DNA from: Variovorax paradoxus | GTDB lineage: Bacteria > Pseudomonadota > Gammaproteobacteria > Burkholderiales > Burkholderiaceae_C | Length of the DNA: 64,000 nucleotides | Direction of reading: 5' to 3' | Assembly: GCA_016806145.1 (NCBI GenBank) | Contig: CP063167.1 | Span: 926,501 to 990,500, forward strand | Shown: positions 9,567 to 18,189 of the stretch, in pieces | How positions within the stretch are numbered: the first letter of the stretch is position 1 | Layout of the letters: every line of letters starts with the position of its first letter | Notes under the pieces: generated by a model | Databases searched by the model: none | Told to the model about the DNA's origin: nothing | The model's input: only the letters and a program-made list of their open reading frames with translations | Program-made: the position numbers and the translations under genes

Positions 9567-9966
9567 CCGTTTGGGTCTTCCGGCACCCCAAGGGCCGCGG
9601 CCTCATACGGTACATCGCATGGTCAGCGTTACAGGCAGTCACTCCCGGGGGCACGGAAGTCGGATCGAACGTTCTGCCGCGCAACTCCCTCCGTCAAGCC
9701 AAAAGCCTATTCACGTCTCAACAGTGCCGCTCAGCACGGGTTGACCACCCTGCGTCGTGCCCAATCCAACGCATCGAGGGAACCGAGGGCAGGCCAGTGA
9801 GCGTTGGTGCTACTTACCCTAGATCGCCGTGGCCACGGCAACTTGACAAGCTGATCATCATTTTGCTTTGTCGTGCGGACTGGGCGTCAAAGAAGTACAA
9901 ACATAAATATGAAATCCGATTTCAAAAAAAATTGACACATCCTCAGATCGCAGATAGAGTTCGGCC
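9567..9966. other. Intergenic stretch upstream of the IclR gene
   Basis: No gene recognised. The last 100 bases before 9967 turn AT-rich (CATAAATATGAAATCCGATTT and following), which is where the promoter of the IclR regulator gene would be expected. The first 200 bases are probably IS debris. Confidence 0.4.
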
Positions 9967-10785
9967 ATGGCTGACAAATCGCCTTCATCTGACCAAGCTG
10001 GTACGGAGCGCGGCGCTGACACAGTGAGTGCGCTCGAACGAGGTTTCCGCGTACTCGACTGCTTTGCAGCAGCGAGGCGGCCATTGAGCAACAGCGAAGT
10101 CGCTGCAATGACTGGCATTCCTCGGCCAACGATGACACGTCTCATCGCGACGCTCCAGGAACTGGGACATCTCAGACTCGCCGGCATGCCCGATCGGTGG
10201 GAGATCGGATCCGGTGTGGTTCGTCTTGCAGAGGCGTTCCTCGGGGGATTGGACATCCGCGCTAGCGCCAGGCCGCACATGATCGAACTAGCTGAGACTG
10301 TGGGCAGTACATGCTTCCTCGGAATTCGGGATGCGGACGACATGCTGGTCGTGGAAACGGCTCGGTCAAGGGCGGTGATTGCAGTGATTGCGGCGGACGT
10401 GGGAACGCGAATGTCCATCACCCGTTCAGCCTTAGGTCGCGCTTGGCTTTCCGGAGCGGACGACGCAACCCGAAATGCGGTCCTTCGAAACTGCAATTGC
10501 GACGCCAAGACTAAACAGTCGCTAACTTCCGCCCTGGTTGACGCTCGTCGCAACGGCTACGCGTTATCTCTGGGAGATTGGCATCCTGCCATTAATGCCG
10601 CCGCAGTTGCGATCCGCACGCCCAAAGGTGAAGTGATATCGATCAACTCGGGCGGCCCTTCTTTCGTGATTTCCGCGGGAAAGCTCGTTGAAGAAGTGGT
10701 TCCCGCTCTTTTGACGGCAGCGGACGCAATCGCTCGAGAGATCGGCGGTAAATCAGGAAGAGAGATCGTGCAAGCCGGAGTCTAA
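9967..10785 (+). CDS. IclR-family transcriptional regulator
   Basis: 272 residues. The N-terminal winged helix (residues about 19-80: SALERGFRVLDCFAAARRPL, then SNSEVAAMTGIPRPTMTRLI) matches IclR. The C-terminal effector domain follows (GSTCFLGIRDADDMLVVETA, later YALSLGDWHPAINAAAVAI). These dimeric regulators often control catabolic operons next to them. The Bug protein, TfdA-like dioxygenase and second Bug protein follow on the same strand after 40 bases, so it is the likely local regulator of that module. No strong ribosome site precedes the ATG. An AT-rich leader suggests its own promoter. Confidence 0.88.
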   Translation: MADKSPSSDQAGTERGADTVSALERGFRVLDCFAAARRPLSNSEVAAMTGIPRPTMTRLIATLQELGHLRLAGMPDRWEIGSGVVRLAEAFLGGLDIRASARPHMIELAETVGSTCFLGIRDADDMLVVETARSRAVIAVIAADVGTRMSITRSALGRAWLSGADDATRNAVLRNCNCDAKTKQSLTSALVDARRNGYALSLGDWHPAINAAAVAIRTPKGEVISINSGGPSFVISAGKLVEEVVPALLTAADAIAREIGGKSGREIVQAGV

Positions 10786-10825
10786 GGCATCTGCTTTGCG
10801 ATAAGGCCTCGCTTCTGGAGAGCAA

Positions 10826-11836
10826 TTGATGAAATGCGGAGAACAAATGAGAGACCAAGTTGCTTTGAACCGCCGCGATCTGCTGAAACTGACAGCTTTG
10901 CTTGCGGCAAGCGTTCCTGGAGCGGATTGGGCGGCTTCGCCGCCTTGGCCGGAACGCCCGGTCAAACTGATCGTTCCGTTTTCATCTGGTGGGCCGACCG
11001 ATACGCTCGCACGTCTGATCGCAGATGGATTACGTGAGAAGTGGGGCCAGCCGATCGTAGTGGACTACAAGCCTGGCGCGGGTACGTTGCTAGGCACACA
11101 GTTTGTCGCCCGTGCACCAAGGGACGGTTACACGCTGGGGATGGCAACGAGTGCGCTGATGATCAACCCGGCGCTTCAGTCCCAGATGCCTTTTGACACG
11201 TTGCGAGATATCAGTGGCGTGTCGCAGCTCGCCTATACGCATTACGGAATCTTCGCGCACCCGTCTGTCCCATTTGATGACGCGGCGGGACTTCTTGAAT
11301 TCGCGCGCAAGAATCCTGGAAAGCTCAGCTATGCGTCGCCGGGTGTTGGCACCGGTACTCACTTGGCCGGCGAGCTTCTCAATCGAATGGGAAAAATTGA
11401 TCTCGTGCATGTGCCATACAAAGGGAGTGCGCCAGCGCAGCAGGATGTTCTAGGCGGTCAGGTGCCGCTGTTGTTTGACGTGCTCTTCTCCGCGATGCCG
11501 TTCGTGCGGGAAAAGCGTCTGAAGCCAATCGCTTTGGCCAGTCCTAAACGCGCTGCAATAGCGCCGGACATCGGGCTTATCTCAGACGCAGTCCCAGGGT
11601 TCGCAGCACTGAGCTATATGGGGATCATTGCTCCAAGTGGCGTACCACCTAACCTGCTCGAACGTATCAGTACGGACATCGCAGCAGTGATGCGAACTCC
11701 TGTTGTTGTGAATCGATTTATCCAACTTGGTAGCGACCCGCTCGGTTCATCGTCTCAAGAATACAACAAAGCCATAGCTTCAGAACTTGATAAGTGGTCA
11801 CATCTAATAAAAGCCTCTGGAATTAAGATTGAATAA
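10826..11836 (+). CDS. Bug/TctC-family periplasmic solute-binding protein
   Basis: 336 residues. The leader has a twin-arginine pair (NRRDLLKLTALLAAS, residues about 13-27), so Tat export is possible. The mature part has PERPVKLIVPFSSGGPTDTL and KPGAGTLLGTQFV, the carboxylate-binding loops of Bug proteins, then YASPGVGTGTHLAGELL. These bind organic acids for tripartite tricarboxylate transporters, but no TctA or TctB lies nearby, as is common for Bug proteins of Burkholderiales. Both ATG 10826 and ATG 10847 have GGAG sites. The stop is 22 bases before the dioxygenase start, so they share an operon. Confidence 0.9.
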   Translation: MMKCGEQMRDQVALNRRDLLKLTALLAASVPGADWAASPPWPERPVKLIVPFSSGGPTDTLARLIADGLREKWGQPIVVDYKPGAGTLLGTQFVARAPRDGYTLGMATSALMINPALQSQMPFDTLRDISGVSQLAYTHYGIFAHPSVPFDDAAGLLEFARKNPGKLSYASPGVGTGTHLAGELLNRMGKIDLVHVPYKGSAPAQQDVLGGQVPLLFDVLFSAMPFVREKRLKPIALASPKRAAIAPDIGLISDAVPGFAALSYMGIIAPSGVPPNLLERISTDIAAVMRTPVVVNRFIQLGSDPLGSSSQEYNKAIASELDKWSHLIKASGIKIE

Positions 11837-11858
11837 ATTCCGAAAAATAGGAAAGCGA

Positions 11859-12770
11859 ATGAATTCGAAACTTGAACTCACCCCTCTGACAGCTAGTATT
11901 GGCGCTCTTGCGCACGGTATTGATATCTCATCAGAACTCCGGCTTGACGAGGTGAAGGAAATCGAATCTGCTATGGACCGCTTTGCCGTTCTGGTTTTTA
12001 GAGATCAGCTTCTTGATCAAGACCAGCAGATCCGCTTCGCAAAGAACTTTGGTCCCCTAGATACAGGCCTACGTAAACTGCGGCGAGGCACGCACCGCTT
12101 CGCGTACAACGAACTGGCCGACATTTCGAACGTGACGGCAGAGGGTGAGGTTGCAGAGCGAAGTCACTCCAGAATCGTCAGCAATGTCGCCAACCAGCTT
12201 TGGCACAGCGATAGTTCATTCCAACAAGTACGCGCCAAGTACTCAATGCTGTCGGCGCATGTTGTACCTCAGTTTGGAGGCGATACAGAGTTCGCCGACC
12301 TGCGAGCTGCCTACGACGAGCTACCAGACTGGCGAAAAACCAAGATTGATAACTTAGTGGGAGTGCACTCATCGCTGCACTCACGATTCCTCCTTGGAGA
12401 CACGGGCTACGATGAAGCTCAGAAGACCGCGATTGCTCCGGCCCGCTGGCCGCTGGTGCAAACCGATCCGCGGTCAGGTCGCCGATGTTTGTACGTCGGC
12501 CATCACATTTGCGAAATCGAAGGCATGACTTTGCCTGAGGGACGCATGCTGGCGATGGACCTTATTGAGCATGCAACGCAGCGGCAGTTTGTTTATCAAC
12601 ACAAGTGGCGGGTCGGAGACCTTGTGATGTGGGACAACACGGCAACGCTGCACCGAGGAAAATGGTACGACTTCGCCGAGCGGAGGGAGTTGCGGCGCGC
12701 AACTACAGAAGAGGTTGTGCGCTCAAGCGAAGCCGCGCGTCTGCAACAAGAATTAGAACTGGCTCAATAA
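11859..12770 (+). CDS. TauD/TfdA-family Fe(II)/2-oxoglutarate dioxygenase
   Basis: 303 residues from ATG 11859, which has AGGAAAG ideally placed; the in-frame ATG at 11829 overlaps the upstream gene and has no site. The facial triad is visible: H116 and D118 in LWHSDSSF, H265 in DNTATLHRGKWYD, plus the 2-oxoglutarate-binding arginines near residue 279. The closest known relatives in layout are TfdA (2,4-D dioxygenase) and related alpha-ketoglutarate dioxygenases, which cleave ether or C-S bonds by hydroxylation. Its place between two Bug binding proteins and an IclR regulator points to catabolism of a carboxylate substrate. The actual substrate is unknown. Confidence 0.88.
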   Translation: MNSKLELTPLTASIGALAHGIDISSELRLDEVKEIESAMDRFAVLVFRDQLLDQDQQIRFAKNFGPLDTGLRKLRRGTHRFAYNELADISNVTAEGEVAERSHSRIVSNVANQLWHSDSSFQQVRAKYSMLSAHVVPQFGGDTEFADLRAAYDELPDWRKTKIDNLVGVHSSLHSRFLLGDTGYDEAQKTAIAPARWPLVQTDPRSGRRCLYVGHHICEIEGMTLPEGRMLAMDLIEHATQRQFVYQHKWRVGDLVMWDNTATLHRGKWYDFAERRELRRATTEEVVRSSEAARLQQELELAQ

Positions 12771-12919
12771 AATAATTCTCAGAAACGTAAGTTTATTCGC
12801 TTTGGGAGCTGTCTTTATTTGAGAGATCTGTGAGTGGCTGTATTGCCGACGCCCCAAAGCGATCACACGAACGCAGTGAACATCAGCCAAAGTTTATAAA
12901 TGAATAGGAGACTATAAAA

Positions 12920-13873
12920 ATGAAGCGCCGAAATTTGCTCGCTTTTGCATGTGCCTCAATGATAGCTTCCGCCGCGCTTGCGGACGATAGAACAATTCGC
13001 ATCATCGTCGGTTACTCACCGGGAGGTTCGGTGGATGCAGTGGCCAGATTGCTCGCAGAACGACTACGAGTCTCACTTGATCAAAATGTGATTGTTGACA
13101 ACAAGCCTGGGGCTGGTGGACGCCTTGCGCTTGTAGAGTTGAAGCGCTCGGCGCCTGATGGAAACACGCTTGTTTTTACCCCCAGTGGTGTACTTGTCAT
13201 TCATCCGTGGCTTTATCAGAACATCGGCTACGATCCTCTAAAAGACTTCACTCCACTGGCGCTGACGAACAAGTTCGACTTTGCCATCACGTCTGGGCCC
13301 GGTGCTCCCTCTGGCGACTTAAAAGCAGTCATGGAGTGGATGAAGAGCAACCCTCAAAAGGCAAATTACGCTACGTCTGGAGCGGGGACAGTTCCTCATT
13401 TTGTAGGGCAGTTGCTAGCACAAACAACCGGTGTACCACTGACGCACGTGGCCTATCGCGGCGGAGCGCCCGCTGCGCAGGATCTCATTGCTGGCCAGGT
13501 CCCGCTGATGATCGATACCGCTTCAGAAACTCTTGAACACCATAGGGCTGGTCGAGTCAAAATCTTGGCGATGACCGGCGATCGCCGCAATCGCGCTGTT
13601 CCCGACATTCCAACAGCAAAGGAGGCGGGGTTCGACTTCACGGCGGACGCGTTCTTCGGCCTGTACGGCCCGAGTGGCATGCAACCGGCAAGGGTTCAGC
13701 GTATTTCCCGGGCGGTAGAGCAAGCCGTGTCTGCACCTGCTTTTCAAGATCGAATCTACGCTCTTGGGCTGACACCTAGCTATGCGGGGCCCACCGAGCT
13801 GACGTCTTTGCAGGCAGAACAGTTCAGGCGCTGGGAGGCCCCTATCAAGAGTTCGGGCTTTAAGGCGGAGTAA
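12920..13873 (+). CDS. Second Bug/TctC-family periplasmic solute-binding protein
   Basis: 317 residues with a normal Sec signal peptide (MKRRNLLAFACASMIASAALA, cleavage before DDR). Family blocks are IRIIVGYSPGGSVDAVARLL, DNKPGAGGRLALVEL and YATSGAGTVPHFVGQLLAQT. It follows the TfdA-like gene after a 149-base AT-rich gap, long enough for a separate promoter. An AGGAG box lies about 10 bases before the ATG. Two non-identical Bug proteins round one dioxygenase suggest uptake or sensing of two related acids. No transporter membrane subunits are present in the window. Confidence 0.9.
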   Translation: MKRRNLLAFACASMIASAALADDRTIRIIVGYSPGGSVDAVARLLAERLRVSLDQNVIVDNKPGAGGRLALVELKRSAPDGNTLVFTPSGVLVIHPWLYQNIGYDPLKDFTPLALTNKFDFAITSGPGAPSGDLKAVMEWMKSNPQKANYATSGAGTVPHFVGQLLAQTTGVPLTHVAYRGGAPAAQDLIAGQVPLMIDTASETLEHHRAGRVKILAMTGDRRNRAVPDIPTAKEAGFDFTADAFFGLYGPSGMQPARVQRISRAVEQAVSAPAFQDRIYALGLTPSYAGPTELTSLQAEQFRRWEAPIKSSGFKAE

Positions 13874-13940
13874 TTTCGGCGCGAAAGCGCCAGGCAACTC
13901 TCAGCGTGGGTAGGGCTCGTTCCTCGACAACATTAAACCG

Positions 13941-14206
13941 GCGGCAAAGCAACGTTGCTGGGCATCAGCAAGCGCGGCGACACATACCTTCGAACGCTTC
14001 TAATCCAAAGCCCATGGTCAGTAATTCTGGCTGACCAACGCAAGGCCACCAAAGAAGATAGTTGGGTGGGGAAACTGCTGCTGCGACGAAACCTCAACGT
14101 CGTGGCGGTAGCTCTCGCCAACAAGAACGCCCGTGTCGTATGGGCCTTGCTCGCGAAGGATCGGACATATAGCAACGAGTGTGTAGCGATGGCTGCCGGC
14201 GCATGA
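13941..14206 (+). mobile_element. IS110-family (IS1111-like) transposase C-terminal fragment
   Basis: The frame reads GGKATLLGISKRGDTYLRTL, then later NVVAVALANKNARVVWALLA and a stop at 14204-14206. This is the C-terminal Transposase_20 domain. The N-terminus is missing. Together with the oppositely oriented IS110 N-terminal fragment at 9290-9566, it brackets the IclR-Bug-dioxygenase module. Confidence 0.8.
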
Positions 14207-14439
14207 GGCAAGAGACGAAATCGGCAAGACCGCAGCTTAGAGGAGAGAACTGAACCACCGATTGCTCAGGGGAGTAGGACATGATGGCACGATAGGTCAG
14301 ACCGAGGTAGGAAAACCCGAGAAGTACCTCGCACCTTCAGTGCACATCAGTGATTGGGGAACCAACATTCGAATTCATCAGCGACCGCAAGCATCGCCTG
14401 CACTGAAGTTCGGACGCATGTCTGCAATCGATAACTTCG

Positions 14440-14929
14440 AGTCATCGTGAACTGAAAGCTTGGCAAACCGGGGGCGTCCATGCATGGTACTTCGGTATGA
14501 AAGCTCATACCGGCGTGAATGCCGCGTCGGGGCTGGTGCACACGGTGGAGGGTACGGGGGTGAACATCAGCGATATCAACATCGCTGGGTCGCTGCTTCA
14601 CGTTGAAGAACACTCGGCCTTCGGCGACTCGGGCTATCAAGGGTTCACAAGCGTTCCGAGGCTGCAGGACCGACTTGGCAATGCGTAGGGGCGAACGTCG
14701 GGGGCTCATCCCGTTCATCGAGCCGGAGTTCGTGGCCGAGCGCGTGGAGAAGATGAAGGCCAGCATCAGAGCCAAGGTCGAACACCCGTTCCGAGTGTTC
14801 AAGCGGCAGTTCGGCTTAAACACGGTTCACTATCGAGGCCTGACGAAGAACACGGTGCAGATCGTCACGCTGTTTGCACTGTCGAATATGTGGATGGCGC
14901 GGCGGCGTTTGATGGAGGCCGAGGCATGA
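14440..14929 (+). mobile_element. IS5-family transposase remnant, frameshifted
   Basis: One frame gives WYFGMKAHTGVNAASGLVHT, then a shorter core reaching FGDSGYQGF. After a frame change near 14670 comes RAKVEHPFRVFKRQFGLNTV and HYRGLTKNTVQIVTLFALSN, ending at TGA 14927-14929. The motifs are the central Asp (DSGYQG) and glutamate (VEHPFRV) blocks of IS5-family DDE transposases. The N-terminal third is lost, so it is inactive. From 14930 to 15135 I see no gene. Confidence 0.8.
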
Positions 14930-15135
14930 GTGCGGCCGCGACGCCCGATTCGGGCTTGCAGGGCCGCGAATACATACGGCCGCGGTGCCCAGAAGCCGAA
15001 CGTGCTCGAATGAGCAAAGCGGATGCATCGTCATCCGCGGGTTCATTCCATCGCGGCCGCAGATCACGTTCTGCAGACCATCCTTAGTCGAGCCAGCCGG
15101 CTGCCGGGCGACAGGCACCCGATCACCAGCACTGA

Positions 15136-15459
15136 CTACTTCGGTGTACCGCCCTGCGTCGAACGACGCTTGAGCGATCCATCCTTGTTGCGCCGGCGTT
15201 CGTCGCGCGACTCCGCACGCAGTTCGCCATTGACGGCGGATTTGTCCGCACCAATCGCGCCGCCCTCGGGCGTTTTGATGATGTCGCCGCCAGCTACCTT
15301 GACTTGGCCCCTCGCCTTGGCGTCACGCTTCGCCTGTGCCGCAAGTTGCCCCTTCGAGTCGGTCACGGACTGCTGCTCGGACGTGGTTCCCGGCGGATTC
15401 TGCGCATAAGCGCTGGCCGTAAGCATGGCAACGATCAGACTTGCTACGTACTTCTTCAT
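15136..15459 (-). CDS. Small exported protein, unknown function
   Basis: 107 residues from ATG 15459, with AGAGG about 7 bases upstream; longer in-frame starts to 15555 lack a signal sequence. The leader MKKYVASLIVAMLTASAYAQ is a clear Sec signal peptide with cleavage at AYA-Q. The mature part is hydrophilic and basic (TDSKGQLAAQAKRDAKARGQ), with a repeated GG-rich theme ending TQGGTPK. Small secreted proteins of this make-up are common in Comamonadaceae, sometimes labelled TolA-like, but their role is not known. It stands alone on the minus strand. Confidence 0.7.
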   Translation of the reverse strand: MKKYVASLIVAMLTASAYAQNPPGTTSEQQSVTDSKGQLAAQAKRDAKARGQVKVAGGDIIKTPEGGAIGADKSAVNGELRAESRDERRRNKDGSLKRRSTQGGTPK

Positions 15460-15576
15460 ATTTACCTCTATGGTTGATAAGAACTTTGATGGAGTGGTGG
15501 ATGGACAATGGATCTCGACGTGCGGGCGGCGCCGCCGCGCGCATCCGAGGAACAATGTCGTGGCAGCGCCGATCGA

Positions 15577-16071
15577 TCAGCCACGCGCGACAAACCGGTC
15601 GACGCGTGCAACCCGTCGCAGTTCATCCACGTCTAGATCGATCCTGGAGAGCGGCGTGACATTTGCGAGTGCGACATGCGGGGTCACAAACCATTGCGCG
15701 ATCTCCCAGTCGTCCATCGCGCCCACCAGTTCGGCAAATATCTCCGACACACCTGGCCGAAGAGCCAGCGAGGCCGGGCAAAACTGGAACATCGGAACCC
15801 AAATGCTCTCGTGCCACTTGAAGCTTAACAGTTCCCTCGAAGCGATGCGACGGGCCATGGAAAGCACCGCGGTCTGGCGCTGTGCGCCTGCATCGTCGAT
15901 GAGCATCTCGGCACGTACGAGGCCGCCTCTGAGGCGATAGCCTTGTAGCAACTCAATAAACTCCGTATCGCGTCGGCAATAGGATGTCAGGTGCGCAGGC
16001 GCCTGGGCCTGCATCCGTGATGCGGCATACATGTCATCACCTATTGCGACCGAATGCCAGCGAAAAGCCAC
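15577..16071 (-). CDS. Hypothetical protein with an Xre/MbcA/ParS antitoxin-like C-terminus
   Basis: 164 residues (ATG at 16032 is an alternative start). The C-terminal half reads IWVPMFQFCPASLALRPGVS, then DDWEIAQWFVTPHVALANVT and PLSRIDLDVDELRRVARVDR. This order (FQF, RPGV, WEIA.WF..P, TPL) resembles the DUF2384 toxin-binding domain of MbcA/ParS/Xre antitoxins. No RES-type toxin gene follows. The resemblance is by eye, so the assignment is tentative. It may be a stand-alone antitoxin-like regulator. Confidence 0.55.
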   Translation of the reverse strand: MAFRWHSVAIGDDMYAASRMQAQAPAHLTSYCRRDTEFIELLQGYRLRGGLVRAEMLIDDAGAQRQTAVLSMARRIASRELLSFKWHESIWVPMFQFCPASLALRPGVSEIFAELVGAMDDWEIAQWFVTPHVALANVTPLSRIDLDVDELRRVARVDRFVARG

Positions 16072-16176
16072 TCCAGTCGCTGCAGGCGACCGGCACGGCG
16101 GGAAGAACGGGGTCTGATCATGTAACCTCCGACAGGGATTGGATCGGGTTGATGTGCAAGCTAGAAGGTTGGGTAT

Positions 16177-16374
16177 CTATTGGTTGCGCTGGCTCTCGGG
16201 CACCGAGGTACAGATCGCCGGCTCCGGCAGTTCAACCTTCACCGCGTTGCCGCCTCTTTTGGGCGGTATCGTCGAGGCGAATGCCCACGAAACCGCGGCC
16301 GCGACCAAAAGGATCGACGCTGCCACTGGCCACGCCGCATCTGCCATCGATCGATTACGAGACAGGCTTCTCAT
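16177..16374 (-). CDS. Small single-pass membrane or exported protein
   Basis: 65 residues. The ATG at 16374 is preceded by ACGGAGC at a normal distance. After a short basic N-terminus (MRSLSRNRS) comes one hydrophobic helix (AAWPVAASILLVAAAVSWAF), then a polar tail of about 30 residues. It would sit in the inner membrane with the tail outside, or be exported. The family is not recognised. It follows the CMD gene at 16523-16981 on the same strand after about 150 bases. Confidence 0.5.
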   Translation of the reverse strand: MRSLSRNRSMADAAWPVAASILLVAAAVSWAFASTIPPKRGGNAVKVELPEPAICTSVPESQRNQ

Positions 16375-16522
16375 CGTTTGCTCCGTTGGTTTGAGTCAAT
16401 TCGTTCGCAGGCGTCGTCTCGAAGGATTTGGCCGCGCTCTTCGTTTCATCAGTGGTTCAGGCGTCCTGCACGGGTTGGTTCCCCTGCGCCACTGCCGCCT
16501 GTTTCTTTGCGCGAGCCACCCA

Positions 16523-16981
16523 CTAGTCCAGGGGATGCGTGGATGGCGGGATACGCATCCCGATCGCGACGCGGTTCCACGTGTTGGTCGCGGCCACCAG
16601 CCAAGTGAGGTCCACGATGTCCTCGTCTGTGAAATAGGGCTTGAGCGCAAAGTACGCTTCGTCCTGGTCGCCGCATCCATCTCCCAGGCGAGTTAGCGCT
16701 TCGGCCCAACCGAGCGCTGCGCGCTCCTGCTCGTCATACAACCCCACCCCCCGCCATGTGGACACATTGTTGATCCGCTGCCAGCACTCCCCAAGATCTC
16801 GCAGGTCACGAACATGCAAGTCGAACCCGAACGCACAACCGTTCATCTGCGAGACTCGTGTCCGCACCAGCTCTCTCAGCACAGGGGTCAGTTGCGATCT
16901 GGCGATCGTCGTGTTGAGCGCAGTCATCGCTTGGAAGCTCTGGGGCGAGAGCTCTATCCAGGGAAGTCTTGGCTTGTCCAT
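16523..16981 (-). CDS. CMD/AhpD-family protein with altered redox motif
   Basis: 152 residues from ATG 16981, with GGGGA just upstream; the longer frame to 17047 lacks a site. The CMD fold is clear (RTRVSQMNGCAFGFDLHVRD, then ERAALGWAEALTRL and DIVDLTWLVAATNTWNRVAI). The usual CXXC pair is broken: C49 is kept, but the second position is G52 (CAFGFDLH), so disulfide-based peroxidase chemistry is unlikely. Its start lies 79 bases downstream of the cupin gene's stop on the same strand, so the two may be co-transcribed. It is one of four CMD-type genes in the window. Confidence 0.82.
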   Translation of the reverse strand: MDKPRLPWIELSPQSFQAMTALNTTIARSQLTPVLRELVRTRVSQMNGCAFGFDLHVRDLRDLGECWQRINNVSTWRGVGLYDEQERAALGWAEALTRLGDGCGDQDEAYFALKPYFTDEDIVDLTWLVAATNTWNRVAIGMRIPPSTHPLD

Positions 16982-17059
16982 GGTGATCCCCAATTCAATG
17001 TTCCGTTCCGGTTGCATGGCGCTGCACCAGATGCTGCGCTCCTCCAAGCAATCGGGGCG

Positions 17060-17464
17060 CTACTTGGTTGGGGTGAAGAACGGCTTCTTCTCGTCCTTCA
17101 CAAGAAAGACCACGAATTTTGCGGGTGCCGTCGTGCTCGCATTGCGGCCGACGGTATGAATGTCGTCGGGGCCTTCGTAGAACGTCTGGCCCGGACCCAG
17201 AGTGACCTCTTTGCCTCCACGCAAGCCCATGACGATGGTACCTTCCAAGACATAGACGAAGGCATGCGCATCGTGCCGATGGACCGGATCCACGGCGCCG
17301 GGCGGGAAGTCTACCGTGATCATCAACACCTCCTTGCCCTTGATGTCCGGCAGCGGCTTGGTCAACAACGTGCTAACCACTGCGTCGCTGGCCAACGCGA
17401 CTTGCGCGCTAAAGCCCGCCGTCAAGATTGCCGCAGAGGCGACGAGCTTCTGAAACTTCCGCAT
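17060..17464 (-). CDS. Exported cupin-domain protein
   Basis: 134 residues with a Sec signal peptide (hydrophobic stretch about residues 8-25, cleavage near ALA-SDA). The single cupin barrel shows motif 1 (VHRHDAHAFVYVLEG) and motif 2 (GPGQTFYEGPDDIHTVGRNA), with three His and a Glu/Gln able to bind a metal. Small periplasmic cupins of this type are of unknown function; some are quercetinase-like. It lies upstream of the CMD gene at 16523-16981 on the same strand. A similar cupin occurs at 53328-53942. Confidence 0.8.
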   Translation of the reverse strand: MRKFQKLVASAAILTAGFSAQVALASDAVVSTLLTKPLPDIKGKEVLMITVDFPPGAVDPVHRHDAHAFVYVLEGTIVMGLRGGKEVTLGPGQTFYEGPDDIHTVGRNASTTAPAKFVVFLVKDEKKPFFTPTK

Positions 17465-18189
17465 GATTAACTCCTTTTTTGCATTGAACAGGCGATCTTT
17501 GGTAGTGCGCCGACACTGCCGGCACGAGGCGCTGCTGGCAAACTCATCGGTTCGACGCGGTGGCCACAGCGCAAGAACAAATTCTGGGATGCGACGGGAA
17601 TCGCTGGTACGTCTGAGGTGGTGAGAGCTGACTCTCCCTTTGTGTGGAGCAGCGGATGTCGAGCGGCCCGACCACGTTTTACCGGGACGCGGGTATCACC
17701 CCCGGGAACTGCTCAGCCTTGCTCAAGCTCGCGCCTGACGCTCGTCTTGGAGGTCGCTCGCTTCCTACCCATCCCTCGGCAAGACTCTGCCCGCTGCGGC
17801 GGGTACCTGCGACTAGCCACTTGGCGTGGCGGGTGGATAGGCGTCCCTTGGATCGCATAAAAATTCTAGGAGGCGCTGCGTTGCACGCTGGCCTGGCTTG
17901 CAATGGATGCCGTTGACGCTCAGGAATCGCGTTAACGGCGCTCGAGTAACCGCGCCCCGCCCGGCCCATTCATGCACTTGGAGGTACGAGTCGTGCGGCG
18001 CACTTTGGCTTCTGCGCGTCTTCTCCGCCCGTTCGAGGCGCGACGGCAATGAGGCGCGGCTCACTGACCCCGGCATCGGAAGATGGAACGGGACCATGTG
18101 CGAACAAGTCGCAAGTGTGTTTCTCCTGGGGCAACAGGGCTAGGCGGAAAGTGTGGCCGGCTCCGGTTCGCTGGTCGCGCGCGGCTGCG
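17465..18189. other. Gene-free stretch
   Basis: No reading frame on either strand carries a recognisable motif or a credible start. The first 100 bases should contain the promoter of the cupin gene. The rest has low coding character and may be decayed sequence. Confidence 0.4.

Noticed and set aside
17618..17969. Overlapping short frames on both strands
   Set aside because: No motif, no start site, and mutual overlap in three frames indicates non-coding high-GC sequence.
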